Assembly (NCBI RefSeq): GCF_033118175.1
Contig: NC_083699.1
Location: 49,015,001-49,079,000 of the forward strand
From: Dama dama
Lineage: Eukaryota; Chordata; Mammalia; Artiodactyla; Cervidae
Direction: 5' to 3'
Length of the DNA: 64,000 nucleotides
How positions within the stretch are numbered: the stretch's first letter is position 1; every line of letters begins with the position of its first letter. The translations under genes and the position numbers were made by a program. The notes under the pieces were generated by a model, which did not search any database, was not told the DNA's origin, and saw nothing but the letters and a program-made list of their open reading frames with translations. Shown piece after piece: positions 1 through 12,443 of this stretch.

Positions 1-97
1 TATATATACATATACACACACACATATATATATAATCTTCTTCTATATATCATATATAAAATATATATCATATATTTATATATAAAATATATATATA
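1..97. repeat. (TA)n/(CA)n-rich simple repeat
   Basis: Nearly pure TA, CA and TATAAAA dinucleotide-type sequence at the window edge, directly abutting a BovB/Bov-tA 3' tail fragment. Microsatellites commonly grow next to such tails. Confidence 0.9.
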
Positions 98-141
98 TCG
101 CAAAGAGTTGGACATGACTGAGCAACTGAACTGAACTGATA
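98..141 (+). mobile_element. BovB/Bov-tA family 3' tail fragment
   Basis: The stretch reads as the 'GCAAAGAGTTGGACATGACT' end followed by the repeated ACTGA tail characteristic of BovB and the SINEs that share its 3' end. Only the tail is left. Confidence 0.75.
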
Positions 142-142
142 T

Positions 143-610
143 CATCTTCATTCTTCTGTCAGTAGACATTTAGGTTGCTTCCATGTTTTGGCTGTTGTTA
201 ATAATGCTGTCATGAACTTTGAGATGTATGTGGTTTTTTTTTTGAATTATAGTTTTTTTCAGATACATGCCCAGGAGTGGTATTGCTGGATAATATGGAT
301 AATATTGCTGGATAATATTGCTGGATAAAAACGCTAGTTTTAGTTTTCTGAGGACCAATTTACATTTCCAACAACTGTGTAGGTGAAGTGAAAGTGAAAG
401 GCACACAGTTGTGTCTGACTCTTTGAGACCCCATGGACTATACAATCCATGGAATTTTCCAGGCCAGAATACTGGAATGGGTAACCATTCCCTTCTCCAG
501 GGGATCTTACCAACCCAGGGATGGAACCCAGGTCTCCTGCATTGCAGTGGGATTCTTTACCAGCTGAGCCACCATTTCCCTTTTCTCCACACCCTCTCCT
601 GCTTAAATGC
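143..610 (-). mobile_element. L1 LINE fragment, split by a SINE
   Basis: On the minus strand this is the end of L1 ORF2, with the landmarks 'gacatttaggttgcttccat', 'cccaggagtggtattgctgg' and 'ttcccttttctccacaccct'. The L1 is interrupted at about 383-574 by a Bov-tA SINE and picks up again directly after it. It is a 5'-truncated, decayed copy with no coding potential. Confidence 0.75.
383..574 (-). mobile_element. Bov-tA SINE (tRNA-Glu-derived)
   Basis: In minus orientation the full unit is visible: the tRNA-like head (GAGCCACC complement at its right end), the 'ccttctccaggggatctta' middle, and the 'gtgtctgactctttgagacc' BovB-like tail at its left end. It is inserted inside an older L1, so it is the younger element. 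Confidence 0.85.
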
Positions 611-1974
611 TAATTATTTTTAAAAACAGCTTTATTGAGATATACTTGGTATAAGAAAAAACCCTGCATATATTAAATGAATAGAATTGATGTTTGGAAT
701 GTTAAGTATTTTTGTAGTTAGAAAAATTGTAGAATAGTTTCAAAAAACTTTTTATTATGAAATAATTTTAGATTTGTAAGAAAGGTGCAGAAATAGTACC
801 AAGTTCACCTAAACCCATCATCTAGCTTCCTTAATATCAAAGCTTATGCAACCATAGTACAGTTATCAAAGCCAGGAACTTAATGTTGATAAATACTATT
901 AAAGAAACTAGAGAACTTAGTTGAATATCATGTTTTTCCCCTAATGTTCCTTTTCTGTTCCAGGATTCCATGTTATATTTAGTTGTTAAATCTTCTTGAG
1001 TCTCCACTCTTTGATGACAATTCAGTCTTTCCTTATCTTATATGACCTTGATAGTTGATGGGTATTGGTTATTTTGTAGAATGACTTTTAATTTGAATCT
1101 TTCTGATGTATTCTTATGATTAGATTGGTGCTTTCATTTTTTGACAAATCCCACAGAAGTGTTGTCCTCGTTTCAGAGCATCGTATCAGGGATTATAAAA
1201 TGTGGAGATATGTCGTCTTATTGGTGTTACTACATTCTCTGTGCTTTGGTAAGGTGATAAGTGCCAGTTTTCCCCACTTTAAAGTCACTTTTTTCTCTTC
1301 TGTAATTGGCAGATATCTTGTAGGAAATATTGAATAGTTTGAGTCTGTTTAAATATACTATTTCTACTCAGATTTTTAGCATCCATTGGTGGGTCCTGCC
1401 AACTGTTGTTATTAATGTGGCATTTACCTAAATGTGAATTTGTATTTTCTTCATTCCTTCTATATTTACATTAATTGTAGCTGTCCCTTCCCTCCATTAA
1501 AAAAAACTCCATTTATATCAGAATGGATATTTGTTTTATTCTTTGCATTATAATCTGGTACTACCATTTATTTTTTTCTCACATTGTTTCAGCTTGCCCA
1601 TTAGGAACTCTTTCAGACAAGCTCTTGTGTCCTTTTGACATGCGCTCCAGTTTTTGGCACCACAAAATGTTCCAAGGTCATCTTTATATATAGTTCTCCT
1701 TGCCCAGCTTTGAAATCAGTCACTTCTCCAAGGAACTCCGGTTCCTTTTGTTTGGACAATGGTAGTTAGAAACTAAGTTTTAGATGCTAGGTATGTTTCA
1801 TTGCTTCTTAGTGATCATAGCACACAGAGCTAGGCATTATGTGTGTGTCTGCTAATTGACAGATGCACACACATCTATACTAATTTATGTTGGTTGGGCC
1901 AAGACATCTGTATTGAACGAGATTGAATGGAGAAAAGGGAGGGAATGCAAAATATAGTTAAGATGTATCTAGAT

Positions 1975-2430
1975 CAGTGGTTCTCAAAATTTCTGGCCTT
2001 GGAACCCCTTTGCTCTTAAAAATTTTGAAATCTCTTAACTCTTGCTTCTGTTGGTTATGTATGTTGATATTTACCATTTTATAAATTAAAACAATTAAAA
2101 ATTTTATTTTTATAAGTGAATTGCATTACATGTTAACAGCATTTTTTTAATGAAGTATAACTTTTCTAAAATAAAAAATTCTGTGAGAATTTGTCTTAAA
2201 ATTTTACAGTCTGTTTATTGTCTGGCTTATCTCATATTTGCTAGTATATTTAGTCTGTGGTGACATCACATGTTCGCTTCTGAATACTGCTGCTATATAC
2301 TCGTAAGAGGAGAGTGAAAAAAAAAAACCCCATGTATTATAGTGAAAGTGTTTTTTTTCTCATGGACCACCCATGAGAAAGAATGTCAGGGATCTTCAGG
2401 AGTCCCTGGACCACACTTTGAGAACTGTTG
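1975..2430 (+). mobile_element. Non-autonomous hAT (Charlie-type) DNA transposon, full length
   Basis: It begins CAGTGGTTCTCAAAATTT and ends with the inverted counterpart (CCACACTTTGAGAACTGTTG). It is flanked by 8-bp direct repeats, atctagat at 1967-1974 and atagagat at 2431-2438 (6 of 8 match). Terminal CAGTGGTTCTCAA repeats and 8-bp duplications are the hallmark of mammalian hAT-Charlie miniature elements. There is no transposase frame. I do not assign the exact subfamily. Confidence 0.8.
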
Positions 2431-3090
2431 ATAGAGATTTACTAAAACTCTTACAAAATAAAGGTACTTAATATAGTAAAACAATGGATCCAGAAGAACT
2501 TCTGTGAGGAACAGGGAAGAACTTGAACCATGATGCTACAGAAGTTAATAGAATTTCTGGGTAAGATGGGGATTGCACCATTGCAGGTAAGATAATTTGA
2601 TTTGATCACTTGTTCCAGCTCATCTTACAGTTACTAAATTGTAAGATGCTGATATAGCAACCAAAATACAAATTTTTAATGAGAAGTATTATAGAGGAGT
2701 AGATTAGAATGTTTGTTGTGAACTGTGAGTCCCTGAACCTTTTCAAAATCAAAAGATAGTTATGGACTTTCTCAAGCCCTGACAAATGTAGCGCGTATCA
2801 GAAGTTGACACGCCGTCAGGTCAGGCAGAAAGGGAGGGTTGTGGTTTGTGAGTCACTCCAAGGCCTGTCCGTCAGTGTGCTGCTTCCCCTTCCTGCCCTG
2901 TGCTGTGGATTGGTGAGCTTGCAGTTAGAAACCTTCCTGTGGACTGGTTATATCTGTTATTTCCAAAACCATCCTGGAAATAAACACATGCATGCATATC
3001 CATAGGGATATATTCTTGGTGTTAAATTTCTCTTTTCCTGGATTCCATGAGTTCTTTCAGATATTGCTAACATTATTGAGGCAGTATATC

Positions 3091-4890
3091 TCAGTTCAGT
3101 TCAGTTGCTCAGTTGTGTCTGACTTTTTGCGACCCCATGAACCGCAGCATTCCAAGCCTCCCTGTCCATCACCAATTCCCGGAGTCCACCCAAACCCATG
3201 TCCATTGAGTCGGTGATGCCTTCCAACCATCTCATCCTCTGTCGTCCCCTTCTCCTCCTGCCCTCAATCTTTCCCAGCATCAGGGTCTTTTCAAATGAGT
3301 CAGCTCTTCGCATCAGGTGGCCAAGATGTGGAGTTTCCGCTTCAATATCAGTCCCTTCAGTGAACACCCAGGACTAATCTCCTTTAGGATGGACTAGTTG
3401 GATCTCCTTGCAGTCCAAGTGACTCTCAAGAGTCTTCTCCAACACCACAATTCAAAAGCATCAATTCTTCTGTGCTCAACTTTCTTTATAGTCCAACTCT
3501 CAGATCCATACATGACTACTGGAAAAACCATAGCCTTGACTAGATGTGCCAAAGTAATGTCTCTGCTTTTTAATATGCTGTCTGGGTTGGTCATAACTTT
3601 CCTTCCAAGGAGCAAATGTCTTTTAATTTCATGGCTGCAGTCACCATCTGCAGTGATTTTGGAGCCCAGAAAAATAAAGTCAGCCACTGTTTCCACTGTT
3701 TCCCCATCATTTGCCATGAAGTGATAGGACTGGACGCCATGATCTTAGTTTTCTTTTTTTTTTTTTTTCCATTTATTATTAGTTGGAGGCTAATTACTTT
3801 ACAATATTGTAGTGGTTTTTGCCATACATTGACATGAATCAGCCATGGATTTACATGTGTTCCCCATTCTGATCCCCCTTCCTGCCTCCCTCTCCATCCC
3901 ATCCCTCTGGGTCTTCCCAGTGCACCAGCCCTGAGCACTTGTCTCCTGCATCCAACCTGGGCTGGTGATGTGTTTCACCCTTGATAGTATACTTGTTTCA
4001 ATGCTGTTCTCTCTGAACATCCCACCCTCGCTTTCTCCCACAGAGTCTAAAAGTCTGTTCGGTACATCTGTGTCTCTTTTTCTGTTTTGCATATAGGGTT
4101 TACCATCTTTTTAAATTCCATATATATGCATTAGTATATTGTATTGGTCTTTATCTTTCTGGCTTGCTTCACTCTGTATAATGGGCTCCAGTTTCATCCA
4201 TCTCATTAGAACTGATTCAAATGAATTCTTTTTAATGGCTGAGTAATATTCCATAGTGTGTATGTACCACAGCTTCCTTATCCATTCGCCTGCTGATGGG
4301 CATCTAGGTTACTTCCATGTCCTGGCTATTATAAACAGTGCTGCGATGAACATTGGGGTACACGTGTCTCTTTCAGATCTGGTTTCCTTGGTGTGTATGC
4401 CCAGGAGTGGGATTGCTGGGTCACATGATCTTGGTTTTCTGAATGTTGAGCTTTAAGCCAACTTTTTCACTCTCCTCTTTCACTTTCATCAAGAGGCTCT
4501 TTAGTTCTTCTTCACTTTCTGCCATAAGGGTAGTGGCATCTGCATATCTGAGGTTATTGATATTTCTCCCGGCAGTCTTGATTCCAGCTTGTGCTTCTTT
4601 CAGCCCAGCATTTCTCATGATGTACTCTGCATATAAGTTAAATAAGCAGGGTGACGGTATACAGCCTTGACGTACTCCTTTCCAGATTTGGAACCAGTCT
4701 GTTGTTCCATGTCCAGTTCTAACTGTTGCTTCCTGACCTGCATACAGGTTTCTCAAAAGGCAGGTCAGGTGGTCTGGTCCCATCTCTTTCGGAATTTTCC
4801 ATAGTTTATTGTGATCCACACAGTCAAAGGCTTTGGCATAGTCAATAAAGCAGAAATAGATGTTTTTCTGGAACTCCTTTGCTTTTTCTG
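3091..4890 (-). mobile_element. BovB LINE (RTE), 5'-truncated, interrupted by an L1
   Basis: Minus-strand BovB running from the 3' CAGTTCAGTT tail at about 3091 back into the reverse-transcriptase domain at about 4890. Decayed RT coding pieces are readable at 3101-3367, 3394-3717 and 4421-4819. The RT active-site motif reads YADA where the family has YADD, so this copy is dead. The L1 at 3755-4423 splits it. The break near 4890 lies inside the RT domain, upstream of the DHNKLW motif. Confidence 0.95.
3755..4423 (-). mobile_element. Ruminant L1 (L1_BT-like) 3' end nested in BovB
   Basis: The poly(A) tail appears as a T-run just after 3754. It is followed by the ruminant L1 3' UTR ('ttagttggaggctaattact') and the end of ORF2. 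A 17-bp target-site duplication with one mismatch flanks it: catgatcttagttttct at 3738-3754 and catgatcttggttttct at 4424-4440. Across the duplication the host BovB sequence is continuous. Confidence 0.92.
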
Positions 4891-7800
4891 TATATTTACA
4901 ATACAGTTAATGTTTTATATCTTTCTCTTTACATTTAAAGACTTTGTTGTACTTGTGGTCACTTTGATTCTATTTGTTTCCTAGGCAATATTTTGGAACA
5001 GTTTCTAGTGATAGTTAAACACATTCTTTTTATATGACTGTGTACTATTTTTACTCTCAGAATAACCATTTCTCTAAGTTTGGTGGCAATTATTTATATA
5101 TTATATACTTACTTCAGATTGTTCTTTCAAAAAGTTGAGCCATAAGAGAATTGAAGTTGTTGGAGATATTTTGGTCCACAAGAAATTATTTTACAGGGTA
5201 AATTTAAATGTACTTTTAGGCAGAGAAGTAGTTGGTGAAGTAAGAGAGATTATTTTAGAGACAGTGAAGATGCAGAGCCTGAAAGATGGGTAGTAATGAA
5301 TCAGCAGGACAGAGTATAGAGGAAAGCACAAAGACGCTTTCTTTTTTCTTAAACAGGGGTGGGAAGATGATTGAGAATACCTAAAAGTGAAGTTGAAAAT
5401 TGAAGGGAACATATGACTTCAGAAATGGAGAGATGGTAAGGACAGATACTTCTGCCAAGTGACCTAGGTCTTTACTGTAAAGGAGATCATGCAGAATCTT
5501 GAAAGCTGAGCTGGGGAAGAGTATAATTGATAGCACGGGCAGTAAGGAGGAGCTCTTGTATATTCCTCACTGGGCAAATGGCAATAAAGCAGTCTTATGT
5601 TAATTTATTTGGGGAAGAATACATTGGTAGATTATAATGCTGTAAAGCTTGAAATGGATATGGATGTAGGTTATTAAGAATAAAGACTAAGAAGAGTCCA
5701 AATGATTGTAAGGGGTCAGTTTGTTTGGGAGTTAGGGGTAGACCAAAATTTGCAAACCACATCAAATGTTCATAACATACTATGTCTGGTAATGTTATTT
5801 TAGGTATGCCTACATTTGTTAAATTGCTTATTAACATTACTGAGTATGGAAGAAAGTTGTTGGGAAGAGTAGGAGGTTTATTGGAAGAAGAAAATAAAAA
5901 GGGGATAGTGTGAGAAACCTGCAGCTCTGATTAAGTCTTTTATTCAATCCAGACAGCTTTTTGCAGTTATTTAAAATCTCATGAGTTTCTCCATTTGGTT
6001 CCTGCCCTGTGTCATTCATTTAGGTTGAGCCAAATATGTACCATTTTATTAGTTTATTAGTGTTATTAGTTTTTTTTTTTCTTTCTTTTTTTCTTTTTAA
6101 GGCATGAAAACTTTGCCTTTTAAGATCTTTGGAAAAAAGATCTTAGAATGTGTTCTTTGTATCTAGTATTTTGCTCTGTACACTGTTAGAATCTCAGTAA
6201 ATTTAAAGTTTTCATTGTATTACTTTAAACTGACTGAATTTAGCACTTAATAGCTATTGAATAAGTGAGTGAAAGCTGTTCTGAGAAATACCAAAGAAGA
6301 ATATCTACCTTTCAGATACCAAGATAAGATACAGGCACATGAAACAGAAAAATATAAAAGTGAGATAGTTTATGTTTGAGCCAGACATGATACAAGTCTT
6401 GAAAAAGAATCATTCTGGATTCTGGGCATGAATTACTAGTGATTATAATCAAGAGAAAGATTTTTATTTTTTTCAATATAGAAGGGCCTCTTTATGTTTA
6501 AAGTTGGGAGAATAAAGAGAGAACAGTAAAAAATGAGGAATACTTCAGTATAATTAAGATATATATATATTAAAACTAGCAGGAATGAACCAGCTTGGAA
6601 AGTGGCAAGGGGTGAGGAAGCATGGGCTCTGCCTCTTGAAAAGGTGTTGGGGTAGAAGTTAGATGCATGTATAAAGTAAGTGTGACACAGGATGATCATG
6701 CCTGATTGTTCTCCTTTGTCTTAAAAGTGGGAGGCCCATATGGAGCTTTGATTAGTGGATGAGCAGGAGTTTGAGGTGGAGAAATGTCTGGGTTTAGTCA
6801 AATCTTAAGAAAAAAGTATGTGTAGGGTGATTAACAGTGTTGATGGCGTTTTCTGATTTGGTAGTGAGCAAAGCATTGAAATTCAGATTCTCAGATGTAG
6901 GCAGGAGGTTGCACATGGGGCTAGGTGAAATGGTAAAGATTAAGCCATGGGGGAGAAACAAGAGATTTATTTTGTAATCTGACATATTTCCTAGCCTGTT
7001 GATTTTCTTGATGTACTAATGAGTACGTTTTAAAAAATCCAGCAAATTAGTAAGTCTCTTCAAAAATCACACATATGCAGATACCTGCTTTGATTAATTA
7101 TACTTTGGTTTATTTTAGGTGAAAAGTAACACTGAGAACTTGATTTTTGTTTAAAGATATTTCTCAAGGAGAAGTAGGAAACTTACAGATGAGTTTTGTC
7201 TCTTTTGCCATGCTTAAAAAGTTTTTGTGTCTTTATAGATTATTGTAGTCTTCCTTGGGCCGATGAAGATTTGTTTTCCCAGACTTTTTGCACCTCATTT
7301 TTGCTCGCTGCCTTATCATTTTCATACCTGTCTCTCTATGTTTGTGGATTTACCAATATATTTTCTAAGTACCCTAGGCTGGACCATATACTTTAGTATG
7401 TGGTTGTATTATATGTAGAGATTACCTTATTTCATTTATGAGTGATAAGCCTGTTGAAGTATTCTAAAGCTTTTGTGTGCTTATTAGCAGTCACAGTGCT
7501 TTGATTCATTGATACTTCTAAGTTTGGTTCTATACTTTGATTATGTTAGAAGTGTACCTTACATTTGTCAGTGCTAGTACCAATATGATCACTCTCCATA
7601 TATGTAGAAATAGCTAAAAGGTTCAGATGTATATGTTAATCTTTTTCACTATTTGCACATAAAGGCTTTTGCTTGGTTTAAATAGCTGCTAGCGGCAGAA
7701 CTTATTTGTGAATCTGTCTTACATTCTACCTGACACTTCTGCTAAAAAATGTTATTCTTTCTTATTGCTGCATTCTGTATTTTCGTGGGTTTTTTGTAAT

Positions 7801-9409
7801 TTATCAGCCAACAGAAATGTTTGAAACTACTTTTTGGTGCCCTTGCAATATAAGAGAGAGCAGTTCAACAGCTGCTTAATCTGTTGTCACTTCTCCTTGT
7901 CTCATACCCAGCCTCAGTAGCTGTGTTTCAGTAAATATCACTTCAGAGATGGTAACGTGTGTATTCTGAAGCCTTGTTGGAGGTGACTTTATCATTCTAT
8001 TTTGTATTTCAAATAATTACACTAAAAGAAGCCACAAGAGTGGTCACTAGTACTATTCTCTAAGCTGACAGAATTATTAGCTAAATAATCATTTACAGGC
8101 ATGTTTTTATGCCTAAGGTCTCCTTGATTTACAGTTCTGTGCTGCCCACATTTCAGAAATTTATCAAAACTTCCAATTCTGTATTTTGTCAGTTTGAAAT
8201 CCCTGACTTATGTTGCATTTCCTTCATGAACCCTTCTACGCAGCTATGTCTTCTGACTTTCTAAGTCTGTAAGATGTTTATAACCTTTAGCACCCCCTTT
8301 TTAAGTGTGTTTTTTTTAAAATATAGCCATTAGCAGATTGTACTTCCTGGAGTATTATCAAGATTTTTTTTTAAATCAAGATTATTTTTTAAAGGTTATA
8401 AACAACAGAAATTTATTTCTCACAGTTCTGAAGGCTGGAAGTTCATGATCAGAGTGCCAGCATGGTTGGGTGAGCGTCCCCTTCCAGGTTGCAGACTTCT
8501 CATTGTGTTCTTCTGGTTGAAGGGTCAAGGATTTTAAATGTATTTCAGAGCCTGTTGAGTTGAAAGTTTCTTAGTTTTAATATACTTGTGTTTTTGTTTC
8601 AAGGATAGTTTGAAAATGTAGTGGTGAGGAGTGGGGGACTGTGTACCATCAGTTCTGATGAGAATTGATGCTACCATCACTCCACATATTAGGACATATC
8701 GTCACATCTTTGAGAACTGAGATCTAAAGATGAGATGACGTTTTGACATCTTAATGCTTGTAGTATTTCTTTGCTTATTATGTAGTTAGAATTGTCTTGT
8801 ACATAGCTGTGGCCTAAAACCATATATAATTCCAGAAACACACATTTGGTGATGGTTTTTTGTAGAGCCTGGGAAAATGCTGGTTAAGATATTGCCAGAA
8901 ACATTGAACTTAAATATAATTAAATTTTATTGTTAGATTATCATTCCGTTTTTTGATGAAATTATCTCTTAGAATTTTTTGTTGTTTTTGTGATGTTTTG
9001 CCAATTGAGAAATTCAGACCCATCATGAAGTCTGGTCCCCTAGTATTTTACCACCTTTTTTTTTTATGCTTTTAACCTCAGTTTTCTTACATATGAGAGT
9101 GAAATTATTCCTCACTTCTACTTTATTCTCCTAGGTCTTATTATTTTTTCCCAGGACAGCTTTAATCTTTTTTTTCCAGATAAATTTTTATAAAATCCTA
9201 GTTTATGCCTTCAATTTATATACTGTTGATTCTTATATGTCAATTACCTATTGAATTCTTCAACACACTGTTTACTTGCACACACAAATAATCTTTTGGG
9301 GAACATCTGTATGTAGATTTAGCAAAGAATTAAGCATACAATGGCTCTTTGTCACAGTGGATTTTTTGTTTATTTCTAAAATTGGCTTTTTTTTTTTTTT
9401 TTTAAACAG

Positions 9410-9535
9410 ATAAGTGTAAAGCAGGAAATTACTTTCACTGATGTATCTGAGCAACTGATGAGAGACAAAAAACAAATCAGAGAGCCAGTAGACTTACAGA
9501 AAAAGAAGAAACGGAAACAACGTTCTCCTGCAAAA
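9410..9535 (+). CDS. ZNF148: ZNF148 coding exon, residues 112-153
   Basis: ZNF148 (ZBP-89) is a nuclear C2H2 zinc-finger factor that binds GC-rich promoter elements and can activate or repress transcription. This 126-nt exon is flanked by a T-rich tract with CAG acceptor and by a GTAAGA donor. It reads in phase 0 at both ends and gives 42 residues. It starts with a VKQE tetrapeptide (residues 114-117), which fits the sumoylation consensus psi-K-x-E. It ends with a lysine/arginine cluster (KKKKRKQR, about 142-149) that looks like a nuclear localisation signal. The family assignment comes from recognising this peptide and the following exons as ZNF148. The residue numbers assume the known 794-residue protein. 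Because its length is a multiple of three and both ends are in phase 0, skipping it would keep the frame. Confidence 0.96.
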
Positions 9536-9902
9536 GTAAGAGAATATTTTAAGGTGGTGGTCCCATACTGTTGCTTAATCTTATAGGCAGGAACTTGGCT
9601 GGTCCATAGGTCTCATGTGGCTTAGTGTAGTTGGACTGTTGCATCAGGAGTAAGGAAGAGATGCATGTCTGCATGGAGGTGGTGGGCCATTGCTTTAAAA
9701 TTTTCTACTTCCCTTTCACATGTCTTTCTTTTTTTCTAAACAAACTTTTCTTACCCCATATCTCTCTTTTCTTTAAAAACTAACTGATAATATGCAGTGC
9801 CCTTGCTTCTCATTCATATTAGTCTTACTTATTTTAGTATTCCTATTTCAGGAAAATTCATTACCAATTGGTCATGAGGAAAAGGTTGTGCAATACCTGT
9901 GA

Positions 9903-10022
9903 TAGACTAGAATGTAAGCTCCATGAGAGCAGGGACTTTGTTTTATTCACAGCTATGTCTCAAGAGCGTGGAATAGTAGGCCTAAGAGATTCTCAATAAA
10001 TACTATGGTTAAATGAATGGCT
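9903..10022 (+). mobile_element. L2 LINE 3' end
   Basis: It reads through the well-known L2 3' landmarks: 'agaatgtaagctccatgaga', 'gcagggactttgtt', and 'ctcaataaatact...aatgaatgg'. This is ancient mammalian sequence without coding content. Confidence 0.8.
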
Positions 10023-11329
10023 TAGTAAATAAACAAGTGACCCATAAATACTATTAGGAATTGCCTGCCTTTTTTTCCTTTCAATACAGTAGTTGCTGAC
10101 TGTATGTATCATTTTGATATTCCTAGGAAGTCTCAGTATAATTTATATCTTTTTACAGTTATTTTTCATCTTTTGTTTTTTTTTTAAAGATTTTATAACA
10201 TGATCTTTTTTATATTGAGGGCTACTTGTTTTTGTATTTGTGGTTTAAATCATCATTATTATTTATGCATTTTGTACACTTTTGGATATGTGGTGTGCTG
10301 CGGTTTGTACTGGCTTGCCAGAGCTGATTAATAAGTTTTCAGGAATTTTGCAAACTAACTCCGAAACCATTGGTAATTTGAAATTAGCCATGGTGAGAAT
10401 ATTTATACCATGGAAATGAACATCCCTACTCTAACCCCTTAAAATGTTGAACATTTACCAATATGCTGTTTTTGGGATATATATAAATATGGTTACTGCA
10501 TAAGATTTTGAAAAATATAGAGACAAAAATAACCCATTTATTCTTAGAGATAAATATTTCAGTTTTCTGCCATATTCCTTTTCTATTTTCAAATTTGTTC
10601 ATTGAATTTCCTGTTTGTAACTAGAGTATGTAAGTTATTTTTAAAGTTATTAAAGATTTTTACAAATATTAGCTGCATATGTATTATTATTTTGATGTGT
10701 CACATTATATTCAATATTGCTATGTTGTTGGAAAGTTGTTTTCTCTTTGTCATCATTTTAAATCATGTTGCACTTGAAATATTTGTGTATACATTTCATG
10801 TACTGCTAAATCAAAGGGTGTGAACTTTTTAAAAGGTTTCTTTAAAAATTAAATAAGTAAGATAAGCAAATAAACAAGCAAGCAAAATAAGTGAAGTTTT
10901 CTAATAACGTTACTCCTTCCAGAAATGTCCTATTAGTTACATTGCTACCTGAAGTAGACCTAAGGTGTGTCTGTCCATGCTCTCTCATAACCTTGAGTAT
11001 GAAACTTTGCTTCTTTTGTATTTAAGAGGAATGTCTCACTATAGTTTAAATTTTAATTTCTTTGGTTATTGACCATACTAAAACTTGTGTGTTTTTCATA
11101 ATTATTGACATTTTATGTTTCATGTTTTGTGCAATCCCTTTATCTCCCTCCTCCCTGCTTCGTTCTTCCTTTTCTTTTCTTGGGGTTAATGTTTTTCTCA
11201 GTGATGTATGATGCTTTTAAAAATTTACATTAATGAATAAATCAAGTTGTTTAAGAAAACTATTAATTTCTGAAATTGTGATAGTGGTTATGTTTGTGTT
11301 CATTGCAAAATCTGTTTCAAATCTTTAAA

Positions 11330-11460
11330 AAAATTTTTTTATTTTTAGTATCTCATTGGTTTATTTTTTATTTATCTTATTGGAGTATAATTGGTTTACA
11401 GTGTTGTGTTAGTTTCTGCTATGGAACAAAGTGAATCAGCTATTTCAAGTTTTAAAAAAA
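11330..11460 (-). mobile_element. L1 3'-region fragment
   Basis: 'attggagtataattggttta', 'gttgtgttagtttctgctat' and 'aaagtgaatcagctattt' match the artiodactyl L1 3' region on the minus strand. It is short and without a clear duplication. Confidence 0.6.
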
Positions 11461-11709
11461 CAACATATGTAAGTTGAAAATTTTCCTTGATACTTTATAG
11501 CCATGTTTTTCTGATACTATTTTTTATTGTAATTCTGAAATTCTGACTAAAACTTAGGTTATTATCTTCTTCAGGGGTGTTTGGAATTATGTCCTAAGTA
11601 ATACAGATCATATTTTTACAGAGTTTAAGTTTAGTTTTTGCTTGTCTGATTTGAGATACACTCATTTATAATATATTATCAAAATACTCCTAAAGACATT
11701 TATTTAATT

Positions 11710-11760
11710 TTATATATATATATATATATATGTATGTGTATGTATGTATGTATATATTTA
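11710..11760. repeat. (TA)n/(TGTA)n simple repeat
   Basis: TA dinucleotides pass into TGTATGTG tetranucleotide-type repeats. Confidence 0.9.
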
Positions 11761-12040
11761 TGTTGTTGCTGGATGAAAGAGGTTTTGCCTATTCTGAGTA
11801 TATTGCATGTAAGAAGATCTTTTGGCAGTCTTTTTAGAGCATTCTTAGGACAGTGGAATTACTGGAAATAATACATGGCAGACAGGGCTGTGAGAATAAC
11901 GAAAACAAGGATTTTTACATTTTCCTGACCTATTACATGTGACAGGAGAGAGAATGGTTGTTGTCTGTTTTTAACCTTGGCCTTGCAGTGTCCAGATGAG
12001 TGGTTTGTGTCTGGATTCTCAGAACTTTGAACTTGTGTTT

Positions 12041-12080
12041 AAAAATTCACACTTCAAAAAAAAAAAAAAAATTCACACTT
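12041..12080 (+). repeat. Poly(A)-only insertion with target-site duplication
   Basis: The direct repeat attcacactt occurs at 12045-12054 and again at 12071-12080, preceded by A residues each time. Between the copies lies one C and a run of about 15 A. This looks like a retrotransposition product truncated down to its tail. Slippage within a pre-existing A-run could give a similar picture. Confidence 0.55.
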
Positions 12081-12227
12081 TAGATTTTTCATTAAAGTAA
12101 CTCTCCACTTTTTGTATTAAGAGAAGGAAAAGCTTATCTCTTGCTTAGAAATCGGTGTTACTTGTTCTAAATTCCTTAAAAGCAACTATAAGTTTCTCAA
12201 ATAATTGTAGTGTATTATGCTTAGAGG

Positions 12228-12443
12228 CTTCCCCAGTGGCTTGGCAGTCAAGAATCTGCTGCACCGCAGGAACCACTGCAGGAGATGCAAGTTTGATCCC
12301 TGGGCCAGGAAGATCCCCTGGGGAAGGAAATGGCAATCCACGCCAGTATTCTTCCCTGGATAATCCCATGGACAAAGGAGCCTGGTGGGCTATAGTCCAT
12401 GGGGTTGCAAGAGTTGGACATGACTTAGCGACCACAACAACAG
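12228..12443 (+). mobile_element. Bov-tA SINE, full length
   Basis: A tRNA-Glu-like head ('cttccccagtggcttggcag'), the 'gaagatcccctggggaagga' body and the 'agttggacatgacttagcga' BovB-like tail are all present. An exact 10-bp target duplication tgcttagagg lies at 12218-12227 and 12444-12453. Confidence 0.93.

Larger units (their letters stand above)
1..9409 (+). other. ZNF148: ZNF148 intron upstream of the first visible exon (partial)
   Basis: Intron sequence ending in a long pyrimidine tract and CAG acceptor at 9407-9409. It contains the repeats listed separately up to 4890. Between 611 and 1966, 2439 and 3090, and 4891 and 9380 I see mostly AT-rich non-coding sequence with no open frame of coding character. 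Around 640-780 there is an old LINE-like 'TTTATTGAGATATA' stretch. Around 8395-8520 there is a stretch resembling a common ancient mammalian repeat that I cannot name with confidence. The ZNF148 exons coding for residues 1-111 lie before the window. Confidence 0.85.

Noticed and set aside
1116..1337. 73-codon + strand frame in the upstream intron
   Set aside because: No splice signals fitting ZNF148, no family resemblance, and repeat-like surroundings.
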